64,000 nt of DNA from Sphingobacterium sp. (GCA_031277685.1 JAITLV010000268.1:35889-99888), one strand, 5' to 3'; positions 10,301 to 19,094 are shown, counted from the first letter of the stretch. Notes: generated by a model not told the origin, from the sequence alone. A program made the numbers and translations.

Positions 10301-10879
10301 GGTGCCTGGACGCTGAATGACTCTGGTGATTATCGAATAATCGGTAATTCAACACCCCGGTATCAATATGGAATCAACCTTAATATGCGATACCAAGGTT
10401 TTGATATGGCAGCATTTTTCAAGGGCATTGGAAAAAGAGACATTTATCCCAGTGCAGAAACAGCAAATTTCTGGAGTTCCTATAACCGTAAATACCAGGT
10501 GCTACTGGAGCATGTCGTCAAAGACCGATGGACAGAAGATAATCCCAATGCATATTTTCCAAAACCACAGGGTTACATCGCACTGGGAGAAAATGACCTG
10601 GGTGTAGCACAGACCCGCTATCTCCAAAATGCCTCTTTCTTAAGATTGAGTAATCTGATCATCGGTTATACTTTCCCCAAGAAAACCTTCAACAATAAAA
10701 TAAACAATCTACGTGTCTATCTAGCCGCAACCAATCTAATGGAATGGACTAAGCTGCACAATACTTTGGATCCTGAAGGTCTGGATAAAGATCCTGATGC
10801 AAATGCAGCCAGTGTAGGGATGGGTACTGCCTATCCTATTCAGCGAACATTCTCCTTTGGTCTTGAACTCGGCTTTTAA
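7343..10879 (+). CDS. SusC/RagA-type TonB-dependent receptor with STN signalling domain
   Basis: 1178 aa outer-membrane receptor that imports oligosaccharides with its SusD partner. After a signal sequence (about 24-47, MKLSLALPLLFVASLQA) comes an STN domain (about 48-125; VILKEIQKQSGYSILYNS). A CarboxypepD_reg-like domain follows (about 140-210; ISGTIVDDKNLPLSRVSV). The TonB box/plug starts at about 218 (DEVVVVGYGQQKKANLTGAV) with LLDGVPI and ASSAAIYGARAAYGVILV, and a long beta-barrel runs to the C-terminal Phe (FSFGLELGF). The STN domain is what the FecR protein reads, so this receptor both transports and signals. SusD follows after 13 bp. With a DUF6528 protein and GH78 enzyme nearby, a rhamnose-containing glycan is the likely cargo (inference). 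Confidence 0.96.
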   Translation: MYKKFRLNPLFDKGSAYAFKSISMKLSLALPLLFVASLQARSNSFGQSITLNRKNVKIQVILKEIQKQSGYSILYNSALIPSKKIDIHIANEKVDLALYKILADFNIGFNVVDKNIILVPLKSQTSTIFSRNEDIRQEKLISGTIVDDKNLPLSRVSVTEKATGHQTVSDENGYFEIKVNNSKVTLLFSALGFQRKEVYIDGEKPIKVQLIPALTAIDEVVVVGYGQQKKANLTGAVDKISSDRLERFKATNLGESLAGQVPSLNINFSDGKPGRGASFNIRGTTSINGGSPLVLLDGVPISSFELNNISPQTIDNISFLKDASSAAIYGARAAYGVILVTTKEGKEGKTEVNYNNNFKWGKATKIPKVYTGTDYLEIQEKEFNGNIGQTYYTSPQVQYPYDVANDPSLPKYDLKTIGGKATLLLGGPVINYYDEWFKDYSPSQNHNLSVRGGGNKLKFYLSGDYNRQEGSLKFKPDQINRYNLRNNNTFAVSDKVSIFTKSSLTIRNDNVPNTYLYGFSSNPWRFIDNTNPLMPETVMVDGKAVPTDIGFYRQFIEKQSDDRLNTKSFLNSIGTDANLLNDELKLHADFSYLYYQWYRNRWWDNTGPYLSHSFNNRNVVLASYADAGPPKVYKSNTQSDLYNVNAYANYRKAFGKHKIDLTSGMTFESYRYHYETVEHQNPIVGLDEHAINLATGLFQGSDDDDKYANRSFFLRANYNFNEKYLLEINGMHNTTSKFRKENRGAFFGSISGGWRISEEDFFAPLKNTINNLKLRGSFGSLGNQNIGSFDYLSIMSMTRSPDLLDGEQYTYTSVPAPKSENFTWETSKSVDVGLDANFFNNKLELVADWYQRNTNNMLAPYHSLPSVFGATVPKENIASLRNRGWELSLAWNDRIGSVNPFEYGIRFNISDYRAFITDYYNPTNYLGDLYIGKEMGEIWGLNTLGFFQSDEEAKNSALLKTSSYKQFASKGTIKFEDSNQDGEISKGAWTLNDSGDYRIIGNSTPRYQYGINLNMRYQGFDMAAFFKGIGKRDIYPSAETANFWSSYNRKYQVLLEHVVKDRWTEDNPNAYFPKPQGYIALGENDLGVAQTRYLQNASFLRLSNLIIGYTFPKKTFNNKINNLRVYLAATNLMEWTKLHNTLDPEGLDKDPDANAASVGMGTAYPIQRTFSFGLELGF

Positions 10880-10892
10880 TTCGTAAATAACC

Positions 10893-12650
10893 ATGAAAAA
10901 GATTACCCACTATTCGATATACGCAACACTACTTTTGGTCACTATGGCCTGTAGTAAACAATTTGACCTTCGTCCTGATACACAGGTTGCCGAGTCCCCT
11001 TCATTATACAAAACAGATGCTGGGCTGGCAACATTCGCCAATGGCTTTTACAATAACCTTGATCCCAATGTCATCAAAGATGATAAGTATAGCGACAACA
11101 TGGAACATATCACTACTCCTCCTGCCATGCGGTCATCTAATTATACAGTGCCAACCGCACTGGGAAGTGGTGGATGGAGCTGGTCACAATTGAGAAACAT
11201 CAATTATTTTATCCAGAACGTCAATACTTACACAGAGGATCAGGAACTGAAAAGAAAGTATCTAGCTATCGCACGCCTATTTAGAGCGCAGTTTTATTTT
11301 CAAAAAGTCAAAACCTTTGGCGATGTTCCCTGGTATTCGACCCCTCTAAAAACAAGCGACACAGAGGAACTATATAAAGGCAGAGATTCAAGACAAGTCG
11401 TCATGGACAGTGTCTTAAGCGACCTCAATTTTGCAATTGAATACTTGCCGAAAGAAAAAAGTAAAAATAGAATGACAAAATGGACTGCCCTTGCTTTAAA
11501 ATCAAGGATAGCTCTGTTTGAAGGTACCTACCGGAAATATCACACGGATACAAAATTGCCTAACGCAAATGTTTGGCTAGAAGAATCTATTAAAGCCTCA
11601 AAAATACTAATAGAAAGTAAATTATACAGTCTATATTCGTCGGGGGCAGTAGATAAAGATTATGCAGCACTCTTTCAAGCGGCCGCAGCCAATACCACTG
11701 AAGTTATCCTAGCCCGTTCATCGACGCAGAATTTTATCTACTATACCCCTGAGTTCACCTCCACCTCGAATGGAAACTTTGGGGCGACCTTCTCACTGAT
11801 AGCTGATTATGCAAAAATTGATGGCAGTTCTTATTTTCAAAGCAACAATGGGGAAATATTCAAGAAGACCTATGCTGAAGAATTTCAGGATAGGGACCTC
11901 CGGTTGCGACAAAGTATCGTGTATCCGGGTTATATCCGAATCGGTACAACAACAGTTGCTGTCAATGACTTTGCGGAAAACAGAACAGGCTATCAGGTGA
12001 CAAAACGTGTAGGTGCACCAATTGAAGATCAAGGAAGTGATAGCAGAGATGTCATTCTGATCCGCTATCCGGAAATTCTTTTAAACTATGCCGAAGCACG
12101 TGCCATATTGCAACAACTAACGCAGGAGGACCTCGATGTAACGATCAATGCCTTACGCCGACGGGCAGGAATAGAAAGCAAGTTGTCACTCCCGTTAAAG
12201 ACTGATCAGAACCAGCTGACGCGCTATAAACGAACTCAAGATCCCAATACACTGGAAATATGTCGTGAACGACGCGTTGAATTGGCATTTGAAGGTTTTA
12301 GAAGAGACGATCTAATCCGATGGAACGAAGGTCATCTCTTTCGATCAGATTATCAAGGTATTTATATCAAAGGATACAATGAATATATCGATCTTGACAA
12401 CGATGGTAAATTCGATCTTTATGTCATGCGACCGAGCGACAATCCCCCTGCAAACAGAATTACTGGTGTACAATATTTTAAATTATCAAATATAAATGGC
12501 CTAAGTGATGTTAATTCAGGGCGTATCATGCCTTATAATCTCGCGCGCAAGCCATTTGAGCAATGGGAATATTTAAATCCTATCCCATTGGAAGAATTGA
12601 CCTTAAATACGAATTTAAAACAGAATGAAGGATGGAACTTAGTAAAATAA
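10893..12650 (+). CDS. SusD/RagB-type outer-membrane glycan-binding lipoprotein
   Basis: 585 aa surface lipoprotein that caps the SusC channel and binds the oligosaccharide. The lipobox ends at Cys20 (LLLVTMAC), followed by SusD-like N-terminal sequence (KQFDLRPDTQVAESPSLYKT) and TPR-type helices (ARLFRAQFYFQKVKTFGDVP). The C-terminal RagB/SusD part has RYPEILLNYAEARA, INALRRRAGIE and CRERRVELAFEGFRRDDLIRW. It lies 13 bp after the SusC gene; its last 19 bp overlap the next gene, which suggests translational coupling. Confidence 0.95.
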   Translation: MKKITHYSIYATLLLVTMACSKQFDLRPDTQVAESPSLYKTDAGLATFANGFYNNLDPNVIKDDKYSDNMEHITTPPAMRSSNYTVPTALGSGGWSWSQLRNINYFIQNVNTYTEDQELKRKYLAIARLFRAQFYFQKVKTFGDVPWYSTPLKTSDTEELYKGRDSRQVVMDSVLSDLNFAIEYLPKEKSKNRMTKWTALALKSRIALFEGTYRKYHTDTKLPNANVWLEESIKASKILIESKLYSLYSSGAVDKDYAALFQAAAANTTEVILARSSTQNFIYYTPEFTSTSNGNFGATFSLIADYAKIDGSSYFQSNNGEIFKKTYAEEFQDRDLRLRQSIVYPGYIRIGTTTVAVNDFAENRTGYQVTKRVGAPIEDQGSDSRDVILIRYPEILLNYAEARAILQQLTQEDLDVTINALRRRAGIESKLSLPLKTDQNQLTRYKRTQDPNTLEICRERRVELAFEGFRRDDLIRWNEGHLFRSDYQGIYIKGYNEYIDLDNDGKFDLYVMRPSDNPPANRITGVQYFKLSNINGLSDVNSGRIMPYNLARKPFEQWEYLNPIPLEELTLNTNLKQNEGWNLVK

Positions 12651-13531
12651 TTCACGCTTTGGTGTTATGGCTCATTATAACACTACCTTATGCCGTCAAG
12701 GGCCAACAATTAACTCAGATCCCGGAGGGACACTGGGTCGCTTGTGGAGATGATAAAGTGCTTATCATTAACCCTGCAATTAGCTCCGATAGCACAGCCG
12801 TGATCTGGAAATGGCAATTCAAGGAAAGTGCCAATCAGATACCGAAGGAATATGCTAACTATTTTAAATCAATAGATGAATGCAAGCCAGTTTTTGCGAA
12901 CAAGAAAATTTTAATTACCTCATCGACTGGAGCAACTTGCTTACTAAATATTGCTGATAAAAAAATTGAGTTCTATGCGAGGACACCTATGGCTCACTCA
13001 GCGGATCTACTGCCCGGGAATTTGGTGGCTGTGGCAAATTCCACCCACCCAAAGGGAAATTCGCTGGAACTCTATCGCCTGAACCGTATGGAGGAGCCCA
13101 TTTACAAGGACTCCCTTTATTCAGGACATGGTGTGGTATGGAATAACAAATTGCAACAATTATTTGTGTTGGGTTATGACGACCTGCGAACGTATGAGTT
13201 AACCAGTTCCAACAATTTGGCCCTCGTCAATAAGATAAAAATCCCAGGAAAAGGTGGACATGATCTCTCATTGGTTGATGACGATCGTCTACTGATTTCC
13301 TTTACAGATGGTGTAGTTATTTTTTCTGTAAAGGATCAGAAATTTGATCCCTTCTCGCCCTTAGCAGATCTACATCATATAAAATCAGTAAACTGGAACC
13401 CGAAGACAAACCGTCTGATATATACCAAAGCAGAAGAAAGTTGGTGGACATTCAATATTTATTCAACCAATCCTGATCAGAAAGTATATATACCGACAGT
13501 AAAACTCTATAAAGTCCGTGTTTGCAATTAG
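12632..13531 (+). CDS. Secreted DUF6528-like beta-propeller protein
   Basis: 299 aa with a signal peptide (MELSKIIHALVLWLIITLPYAVKG). The body shows repeated beta-blade signatures: VACGDDKVLIINP, VIWKWQF, ITSSTGATCLLNI, HSADLLPGNLVAVANS, GHGVVWNNKLQQLFVLGYDDLRTYEL and GGHDLSLVDDDRLLIS. These match the DUF6528 propeller family as I know it, which is often found in Bacteroidota loci that degrade rhamnose-containing glycans. No catalytic residues are known to me. The ATG lies inside the 3' end of susD (19-bp overlap), so it belongs to the same operon and probably acts in the periplasm or at the surface on the same glycan. Confidence 0.72.
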   Translation: MELSKIIHALVLWLIITLPYAVKGQQLTQIPEGHWVACGDDKVLIINPAISSDSTAVIWKWQFKESANQIPKEYANYFKSIDECKPVFANKKILITSSTGATCLLNIADKKIEFYARTPMAHSADLLPGNLVAVANSTHPKGNSLELYRLNRMEEPIYKDSLYSGHGVVWNNKLQQLFVLGYDDLRTYELTSSNNLALVNKIKIPGKGGHDLSLVDDDRLLISFTDGVVIFSVKDQKFDPFSPLADLHHIKSVNWNPKTNRLIYTKAEESWWTFNIYSTNPDQKVYIPTVKLYKVRVCN

Positions 13532-13651
13532 ACGGTAGTACGCTCGCTATTGATCAAACAGTTTATATATACAACTATCAATTTATGTAAACTGATTGTT
13601 TAGCAATATGATAAACCCAGCATATCGGACAATATCCTCTTGGATAAAAAC

Positions 13652-13742
13652 AAAAAAGCCACGTCTCACGACGTGGCTACTAAACTAAACTTATGATTCA
13701 CTAGTAGTCAGGCTATGAGCTAACTTGACTCACCACCAGTTT
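13652..13742 (-). terminator. Minus-strand terminator plus conserved tail element
   Basis: AGCCACGTC (13657-13665) pairs perfectly with GACGTGGCT (13670-13678) around TCAC. The A-run before it on plus becomes a T-run on minus, so it terminates leftward transcription, fitting the small minus gene at 13756-13941. The segment to the right, ending CTTGACTCACCACCAGT, resembles the tail of the element at 5138-5226. Similar AGCCAC/GTGGCT hairpins follow other minus genes in this window. Confidence 0.7.
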
Positions 13743-13755
13743 TTAATTCTTTGCC

Positions 13756-13941
13756 CTATTTATATGCGTTTACCGAACTTGATACTTTCCAGCTTCCATT
13801 TTCATTAACCAAAGTCAACAAATCTGTCTTCGTAAAACCTTCAAATTGCATTGTTACCTTGGCGACCATAAAGTCAGCCGACTCTTCCATAATCCGGGTA
13901 CGAACTGTACAATTGAGCTTCTCCCCCTTTTGTTTTTTCAT
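13756..13941 (-). pseudogene. Small protein, probably the C-terminal remnant of an NTF2/DUF4878-like gene
   Basis: 61 codons from an ATG at 13941, ending with EGFTKTDLLTLVNENGSWKVSSSVNAYK. The 'TLVNENGSWKV' ending is typical of the last strands of NTF2-like or DUF4878 lipoproteins, but the signal peptide and first half are missing and a TAA lies immediately before the ATG in frame. A good minus terminator lies 78 bp downstream, so a real minus transcript did or does exist here. It could be a genuine short protein, but a truncated gene is more likely. Confidence 0.4.
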
Positions 13942-14145
13942 TTAAATAATTTGTCCTTCATCTGTGATGAAGCCATCCCTAACATTTCCATCTATACTCA
14001 TGCTGATGTTGCTGTTATTTATCTGTTGATTCAAAACTACTACATAACACCCCCTATACCTATGGGCTTTAGGTTAACAGATTTAAAAGCTCGGTGAACG
14101 AAGGAAATAAGAAGGTAAAGTTTAGACTACGTTTCAGATTAACCC

Positions 14146-14153
14146 TAAATTTG
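14146..14153 (+). promoter_or_regulatory. Candidate -7 element of the DUF6624-like gene
   Basis: TAAATTTG fits TAnnTTTG and lies 14 bp before the ATG at 14167. Confidence 0.4.
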
Positions 14154-14166
14154 TATCACAAACGTT

Positions 14167-14484
14167 ATGAAAAAGTCCGTTTTGCCAATTAAACGATCAC
14201 AGCGGTCTGCTGCAATTCTAGAGGATAGGATTGCTGTTAGAGAAGAAAGGCCTCAAACCTACGGCAGTCAGGGGTATTATGATAAAGATCAGAAAAAAGT
14301 CTTTATTTATCCTATAAAAGACCTTGACAATCTTGATTCACTACGAAGCATACGCGGACTTTCCAAAATGATCTATTACAAAAAGGATTGGAACATTCAG
14401 GATTACAGATCATATTTAAAACAGGCAGAAGAAAAGCTAAAAAAGATTCCAAATGATCTCGATCTGTTAATTTTCATACAATGA
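14167..14484 (+). CDS. DUF6624-like protein, shortened at the N-terminus
   Basis: 105 aa. The segment RSAAILEDRIAVREERPQTY followed by GSQGYYDKDQKKVFIYPIKD and LDSLRSIRGL matches the end of the DUF6624 fold, whose family motif is roughly 'ALLEDRILVREGKPQIYGTQ ... PIEDPENVDERRAALGL'. The family is usually about twice this long, so the first half is missing; either this is a remnant or a short version. A TAnnTTTG promoter directly upstream suggests it may still be transcribed. No signal peptide. Function of the family is unknown. Confidence 0.55.
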   Translation: MKKSVLPIKRSQRSAAILEDRIAVREERPQTYGSQGYYDKDQKKVFIYPIKDLDNLDSLRSIRGLSKMIYYKKDWNIQDYRSYLKQAEEKLKKIPNDLDLLIFIQ

Positions 14485-14512
14485 TTAGCATTCCCCAGGT
14501 ACATACTCTCCC

Positions 14513-14962
14513 TCAACCTGCCTGAACAAAAGGCGTTCCCTCGCCCGTTTCCAGATATTGCTTCAAGCTAGCAATAAATTGTCGCCATCCATCTGAACAG
14601 ATATCATAACATTCAATTGTGGGAAGTAATCCTATATGTGTGAGATGCACTTCTGTATAATTTTCCTTTTTTACGATTTCCCATACGATACTGGTACCAA
14701 TCCATTCTGTTTGGTTTCCCAATCCCGGGATTGCGATTAGAGAATCTTCTACGTACCAGACAACTTTTGATTGATGAATCAATTCCGCTACGCGCATCGT
14801 TTTATATATGCTGTCCCCAAAACGGATCGTGAAAAGGTCTCCATCTTTATTTGAATGTCCCGAGAACATTTCAGTCCACCAGCAAGGGATCCCATTGGTC
14901 AAAGCTTCGAATACACTACTTGCTGTCGTATCCAAACGGATTATACAATTATAATTTTCCAT
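14513..14962 (-). CDS. SRPBCC (AHSA1/START-like) ligand-binding protein
   Basis: 149 aa, cytoplasmic. The SRPBCC opening is visible in VFEALTNGIPCWWTEMFSG, followed by GDLFTIRFGDSIYKTMRVAE, VVWYVEDSL, WIGTSIVWEI, YTEVHLTHIGL and the C-terminal helix SDGWRQFIASLKQYLETGEG. Proteins of this type (Aha1/START fold, often called polyketide cyclase or ATPase activator-like) bind hydrophobic ligands in a deep pocket; the ligand here is unknown. It converges with the DUF6624-like gene, 28 bp apart. Confidence 0.85.
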   Translation of the reverse strand: MENYNCIIRLDTTASSVFEALTNGIPCWWTEMFSGHSNKDGDLFTIRFGDSIYKTMRVAELIHQSKVVWYVEDSLIAIPGLGNQTEWIGTSIVWEIVKKENYTEVHLTHIGLLPTIECYDICSDGWRQFIASLKQYLETGEGTPFVQAG

Positions 14963-15433
14963 AAATTGCTACTTTTAGCTTACTTCTAATTTATGCATAC
15001 AGCTTTCATTTTGACTTAGCATAAGACAAGTTTTTTCGTTAAAGCCCGAAAAAGAATAGATAGTTATCAATACCGAATGCTTCAATCCCCATTTGAAGAC
15101 TCCTTCAGGTTTGCTCAATTGTTTATAAAACTTGGAGAACTCCAAAACCGCAATAAAAAAAGCATCTGCTATAGAATAAAAAATAGTTTTCCTATATACA
15201 ACCCAAACTATTGTAGCTAGATAACTATAATAAAAAACCCTAAAGGAAATCGTTTTCTACATATCATATTCAAACAACATACTCCTTCGAAAATTGATCC
15301 CGTTTGGAAATTTTCTGATCGGCCCGCTATGCGGAGAGCCAATAGACAGGACAGTACATGACACTTATGTCAAATGTATTACCGATAATAGTAAATCATT
15401 CCGGACCACCGGCCAAACCATCAATTCTTAATT
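14963..15433. other. Intergenic region upstream of the rhamnosidase gene
   Basis: About 470 bp. A minus frame without ATG is open over part of it, but no domain is recognisable. No TAnnTTTG element is clear before the rhamnosidase start. Nothing else supported. Confidence 0.4.
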
Positions 15434-18094
15434 ATGGAACCAATTATAAAGAACCTACTCCAAAGACTGATCATATTGGCTTTGCTAGGCATCCAGCCTT
15501 TCACAACTTTTGCGCAGAAACTAAGCGTAATAGACCTTAAAGTAGAACACCTTAAAAATCCTTTAGCAATTGAGACCAAAACTCCGCGGTTTAGCTGGAA
15601 AATAACTTCCTCGATAAGAAATACGCTCCAATCATCCTATGAGATCAGAATAGGCTCAAATAAAGCTTCGATGAATGCCGGAAACGATCTGGTATGGAAA
15701 ACTGCAGTTACTGGAGATCAGTCCGTACTCATCAAGTATAGTGGTCCAGCACTACAATCGAAAAAGAGATATTTTTGGCAGGTCAGGGTAAAAGATAATC
15801 ATGGCAACACATCCGCTTGGTCTGAACCGCATTTTTTCCAAATGGGCATCGATCCCGCAGACTGGACCGCAAAGTGGATCAAAGTAGCCGGGAAGGACAG
15901 CTCGGCAAGAAGCCCGCTCTTTCGGAAAGAATTCACCATCAATAAAAAACTAAAGTCTGCAATGGTCTATGTTACCGCAAAAGGATTGTACGAAACTCGT
16001 ATCAATGGTCAACGCATCAGTGATACCTATTTTGCTCCCGGATGGACCAGTTATAAGGATCATTTACAGTATCAGGTATATGATGTGACTGCAGCACTCA
16101 AGAGAGGTTCAAATGTATTTGGGGTCAGTCTAGGCAACGGTTGGTATAAAGGCCGGATTGGTTTTGGAAATCAACATAATTTTTATGGTGACACACGCGG
16201 CCTTCTCTTGCAACTCGTCGTGGAATACACGGATGGTACAACAGAAACAATCAATACCGATGAGAGCTGGAAGTATACCTATGGACCAATAATGGCATCG
16301 GATATTTATGATGGTGAAGTTTATGATGCTAGGATGGAAATAGCTGGTTGGGACAATACGGGCTTTCAGGAGGATAATCAATGGCATGCTGTCGGTACAA
16401 TGGAGAAAGGGCCAGAAAAACTTGTCGCCATGAGTGGACCACCCGTTAAGAAACAGGAACAGTTCAAAGCACTTAAAATTTTCAAAACACCAGCAGGTGA
16501 AACTGTTGTGGATTTCGGGCAAAATCTGGTAGGTTGGGTCATGCTCAAAGCAAAAGGAGCCGCCGGTACCAAGATCACATTGAGCCATGCTGAGGTCCTG
16601 ACAAAAGAAGGTAATTTTTATACCACAAACCTAAGATCCGCAAAAGCACAGGATATTTATATTCTAAAAGAAAATACAGCACAAATTTTTGAACCGCATT
16701 TTACATTTCAAGGATTCAGATACGTAAAGGTAGACGGCTATCCTGGCGAATTAACAGTCGGAGACCTCACTGCTGTAGCATTATATTCGGCTATGGAAAT
16801 TACTGGAAAATTTTCAACTTCTAATCCGTTATTGAATCAGCTGCAACATAATATTCAATGGGGACAGAAAGGGAACTTTTTGGATGTGCCTACAGATTGT
16901 CCGCAACGCGACGAACGTTTAGGTTGGACCGGTGATGCCCAGGCCTTTGCGAATACTGCTGCTTACAATATGGATGTCTCAGGATTTTTTACCAAATGGC
17001 TCAAGGATGTAAAAGCCGACCAACAAGCTAATGGATCAATTCCCCATGTTATCCCCAATGTACTTGGCGCAAACGATGGTGCTTCTGCAGGTTGGGCAGA
17101 TGTTGCCACGATTATCCCCTGGAATATGTACGTGGCTTATGGTGATCGACAACTATTGGAAACACAGTTTGAGAGTATGCGAGCCTGGGTAGATTATATA
17201 ACCTCTGTAGCCAAAAACGATCTTTGGAATTCAGGGTTCCATTTTGGTGACTGGCTTTTTTATCGCCCTAATGATGATAATGATGGCAGAGCCGCAGTCA
17301 CGGATAAATACCTCATTGCGCAAACTTTTTATGCGCACTCAACACAATTGTTGATCAATACAGCCAATGTCTTGGGCAAACAGGAAGAGGTAACTAAGTA
17401 CACTGCATTACTAAGAAATATTAAATCCGCTTTTGTGAAGGAATACATGACACCGACAGGGCGACTTGTCTCCGGAACACAAACGGCTTATGTATTGGCC
17501 CTACAATTTGACATGTTACCTGAAGAACTTCGAGCAGCTTGTGCAGATCGCCTCGTGGCCAATATCCGTGACTATGGGAATCACCTCACAACAGGCTTTT
17601 TAGGAACCCCCTACTTGTGTCACGTCCTGACAAGATTTGGCCACAATGATGTGGCGTATGATCTTTTAATGCAGGAAAGCTATCCTTCATGGCTCTATCC
17701 CGTCAAAATGGGTGCAACAACAATATGGGAACGATGGGATGGAATCAAGCCTGATGGTTCTTTTCAGACACCGGATATGAATTCCTATAATCATTACGCC
17801 TATGGCGCAATTGGGGACTGGATGTATAGAACAATCGCAGGCATCAATTCTGTTGCCAGCGAACCAGGTTATAAATCCATTGTCATCGCCCCAAAACCGG
17901 GAGGGAAATTAAAACATGCTTCCGCGGAATTAGAAACGGTATATGGTCCAATAAAATCAGCATGGTCACTGGAAAATGAAATATTGAAACTTGAGGTCAC
18001 AATTCCTGCAAATACGAAAGCAAAAGTAATTCTACCAAATACAATAAAAGAAATTGGCTCAGGTACATATACTTTTGAAAGTAAAATTGAATAA
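15434..18094 (+). CDS. Alpha-L-rhamnosidase, GH78
   Basis: 886 aa, secreted (signal peptide to about residue 28, ending TTFAQKLSV). It removes terminal alpha-L-rhamnose from plant glycans or glycosides by inversion. The order is Fn3-like N-terminal domain (PRFSWKITSSIRNTLQSSYE), carbohydrate-binding 'bac_rhamnosid_N' domain (KSAMVYVTAKGLYETRINGQ; FAPGWTSYKDHLQYQVYDVT), a second beta domain, then the (alpha/alpha)6 catalytic barrel. The acid motif DCPQRDERLGWTGDAQ is near residue 490 (the Glu of DER is the expected general acid), and TTIWERWDG near 765 holds the general base Glu. A C-terminal beta domain ends the protein. It lies close to an ECF-controlled SusCD set on the same strand and probably belongs to it functionally, although small unrelated genes intervene. 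Confidence 0.95.
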   Translation: MEPIIKNLLQRLIILALLGIQPFTTFAQKLSVIDLKVEHLKNPLAIETKTPRFSWKITSSIRNTLQSSYEIRIGSNKASMNAGNDLVWKTAVTGDQSVLIKYSGPALQSKKRYFWQVRVKDNHGNTSAWSEPHFFQMGIDPADWTAKWIKVAGKDSSARSPLFRKEFTINKKLKSAMVYVTAKGLYETRINGQRISDTYFAPGWTSYKDHLQYQVYDVTAALKRGSNVFGVSLGNGWYKGRIGFGNQHNFYGDTRGLLLQLVVEYTDGTTETINTDESWKYTYGPIMASDIYDGEVYDARMEIAGWDNTGFQEDNQWHAVGTMEKGPEKLVAMSGPPVKKQEQFKALKIFKTPAGETVVDFGQNLVGWVMLKAKGAAGTKITLSHAEVLTKEGNFYTTNLRSAKAQDIYILKENTAQIFEPHFTFQGFRYVKVDGYPGELTVGDLTAVALYSAMEITGKFSTSNPLLNQLQHNIQWGQKGNFLDVPTDCPQRDERLGWTGDAQAFANTAAYNMDVSGFFTKWLKDVKADQQANGSIPHVIPNVLGANDGASAGWADVATIIPWNMYVAYGDRQLLETQFESMRAWVDYITSVAKNDLWNSGFHFGDWLFYRPNDDNDGRAAVTDKYLIAQTFYAHSTQLLINTANVLGKQEEVTKYTALLRNIKSAFVKEYMTPTGRLVSGTQTAYVLALQFDMLPEELRAACADRLVANIRDYGNHLTTGFLGTPYLCHVLTRFGHNDVAYDLLMQESYPSWLYPVKMGATTIWERWDGIKPDGSFQTPDMNSYNHYAYGAIGDWMYRTIAGINSVASEPGYKSIVIAPKPGGKLKHASAELETVYGPIKSAWSLENEILKLEVTIPANTKAKVILPNTIKEIGSGTYTFESKIE

Positions 18095-18161
18095 TGGTTT
18101 TAAAATTCCTTTACATCAGACAAACATGATGCTCAACAAAAAAGATTACATTTGATTTTTG

Positions 18162-18169
18162 TAACTTTG
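18162..18169 (+). promoter_or_regulatory. Candidate -7 element of the AraC gene
   Basis: TAACTTTG fits TAnnTTTG and lies 7 bp before the ATG at 18177; the transcript would be nearly leaderless if this is the true promoter. Confidence 0.35.
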
Positions 18170-18176
18170 AACAATC

Positions 18177-19094
18177 ATGAGCGAAACGCTAGAAACTTTA
18201 CAAGATTATTATAAAAGACTAAGTCATCTGCATACTAACAGTGGGGATATCCTGGATATTGAACTCGGAAAATCACATTTCAATATTTCGCCGCGCAAAT
18301 ACTGTGATTTTAAAACGCCTTACAATCGGAGAGATTTCTACAAAATCAGTCTTATCTTAGGAAAAGGGTGGTTCAAATATGGGAACTATGAACTATACAT
18401 CGATCGGCCAGCGCTATTTTTACCAGCGCTAAATATTCCTTATACCTGGGTATGTGATACAAATGAACAAGAAGGGTACTTCTGTTTATTCAATCAGGAG
18501 TTTTTTACAGGTAGTCAAACATTTGAACCGTTTAAAAAAACTTCATTATTCAAAGAATGGAGTAAACCGATTATCTTTTTGGATACAGAACAATTAAGAT
18601 TGATTACAACCTTTTTTGATAACATGTTCCGCCTGAACAACTCTAATTATCCTTTACGTTGCAGTGCGATTAAAAGTAATTTATCTGCTATTCTTCATCT
18701 TGCCTTAGAATGGCGGGTAGAAGATGTGGCAATGCAGGATCAGTCAGGCAGCCTTCGGATGTATCGTCTGTTTGACGAACTGCTTCATAAACAATTTCCC
18801 TTAGATTCACCAGCATATCCCCTAACTTTACATAAAGCCGCCGATTTTGCTACAAAGCTAAACGTCCACGTCAATCACCTCAACGCTTCTGTCAAATCAG
18901 TCACTAATCTGACCACCACACAGATTATCAAACGAAAAATTTTCGAAGAGGCCAAGAATCTGCTCATCTATACCGATTGGAATGTAGCCGAGATCGGTTA
19001 TACCCTCGGGTTTGAAGAGCCCACTCATTTCAACAACTTTTTTAAAAAAAATGCTGAAATTGCTCCACTTAAGTTTCGACAGCAGAATAAATAA
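18177..19094 (+). CDS. AraC-family transcriptional regulator
   Basis: 305 aa. The N-terminal half is a cupin-like sensor (DFYKISLILGKGWFKYGNYE; RPALFLPALNIPYTW). The C-terminal 80-90 residues form the double helix-turn-helix (HKAADFATKLNVHVNHLNAS; WNVAEIGYTLGFEEPTHFNN). It resembles the 'helix-turn-helix domain-containing' AraC regulators common in Sphingobacteriaceae, which often control an adjacent drug exporter or oxidoreductase. The next gene, 87 bp downstream on the same strand, is an MFS exporter, the most likely target. It also follows the rhamnosidase gene, so a link to rhamnose is possible but less supported. Confidence 0.92.
   Translation: MSETLETLQDYYKRLSHLHTNSGDILDIELGKSHFNISPRKYCDFKTPYNRRDFYKISLILGKGWFKYGNYELYIDRPALFLPALNIPYTWVCDTNEQEGYFCLFNQEFFTGSQTFEPFKKTSLFKEWSKPIIFLDTEQLRLITTFFDNMFRLNNSNYPLRCSAIKSNLSAILHLALEWRVEDVAMQDQSGSLRMYRLFDELLHKQFPLDSPAYPLTLHKAADFATKLNVHVNHLNASVKSVTNLTTTQIIKRKIFEEAKNLLIYTDWNVAEIGYTLGFEEPTHFNNFFKKNAEIAPLKFRQQNK

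Noticed and set aside
14975..15230. Long minus frame upstream of the SRPBCC gene
   Set aside because: Open for many codons but has no suitable ATG near its start and no known domain.
16130..16588. 152-codon minus frame inside the rhamnosidase gene
   Set aside because: Shadow of the GH78 coding sequence.
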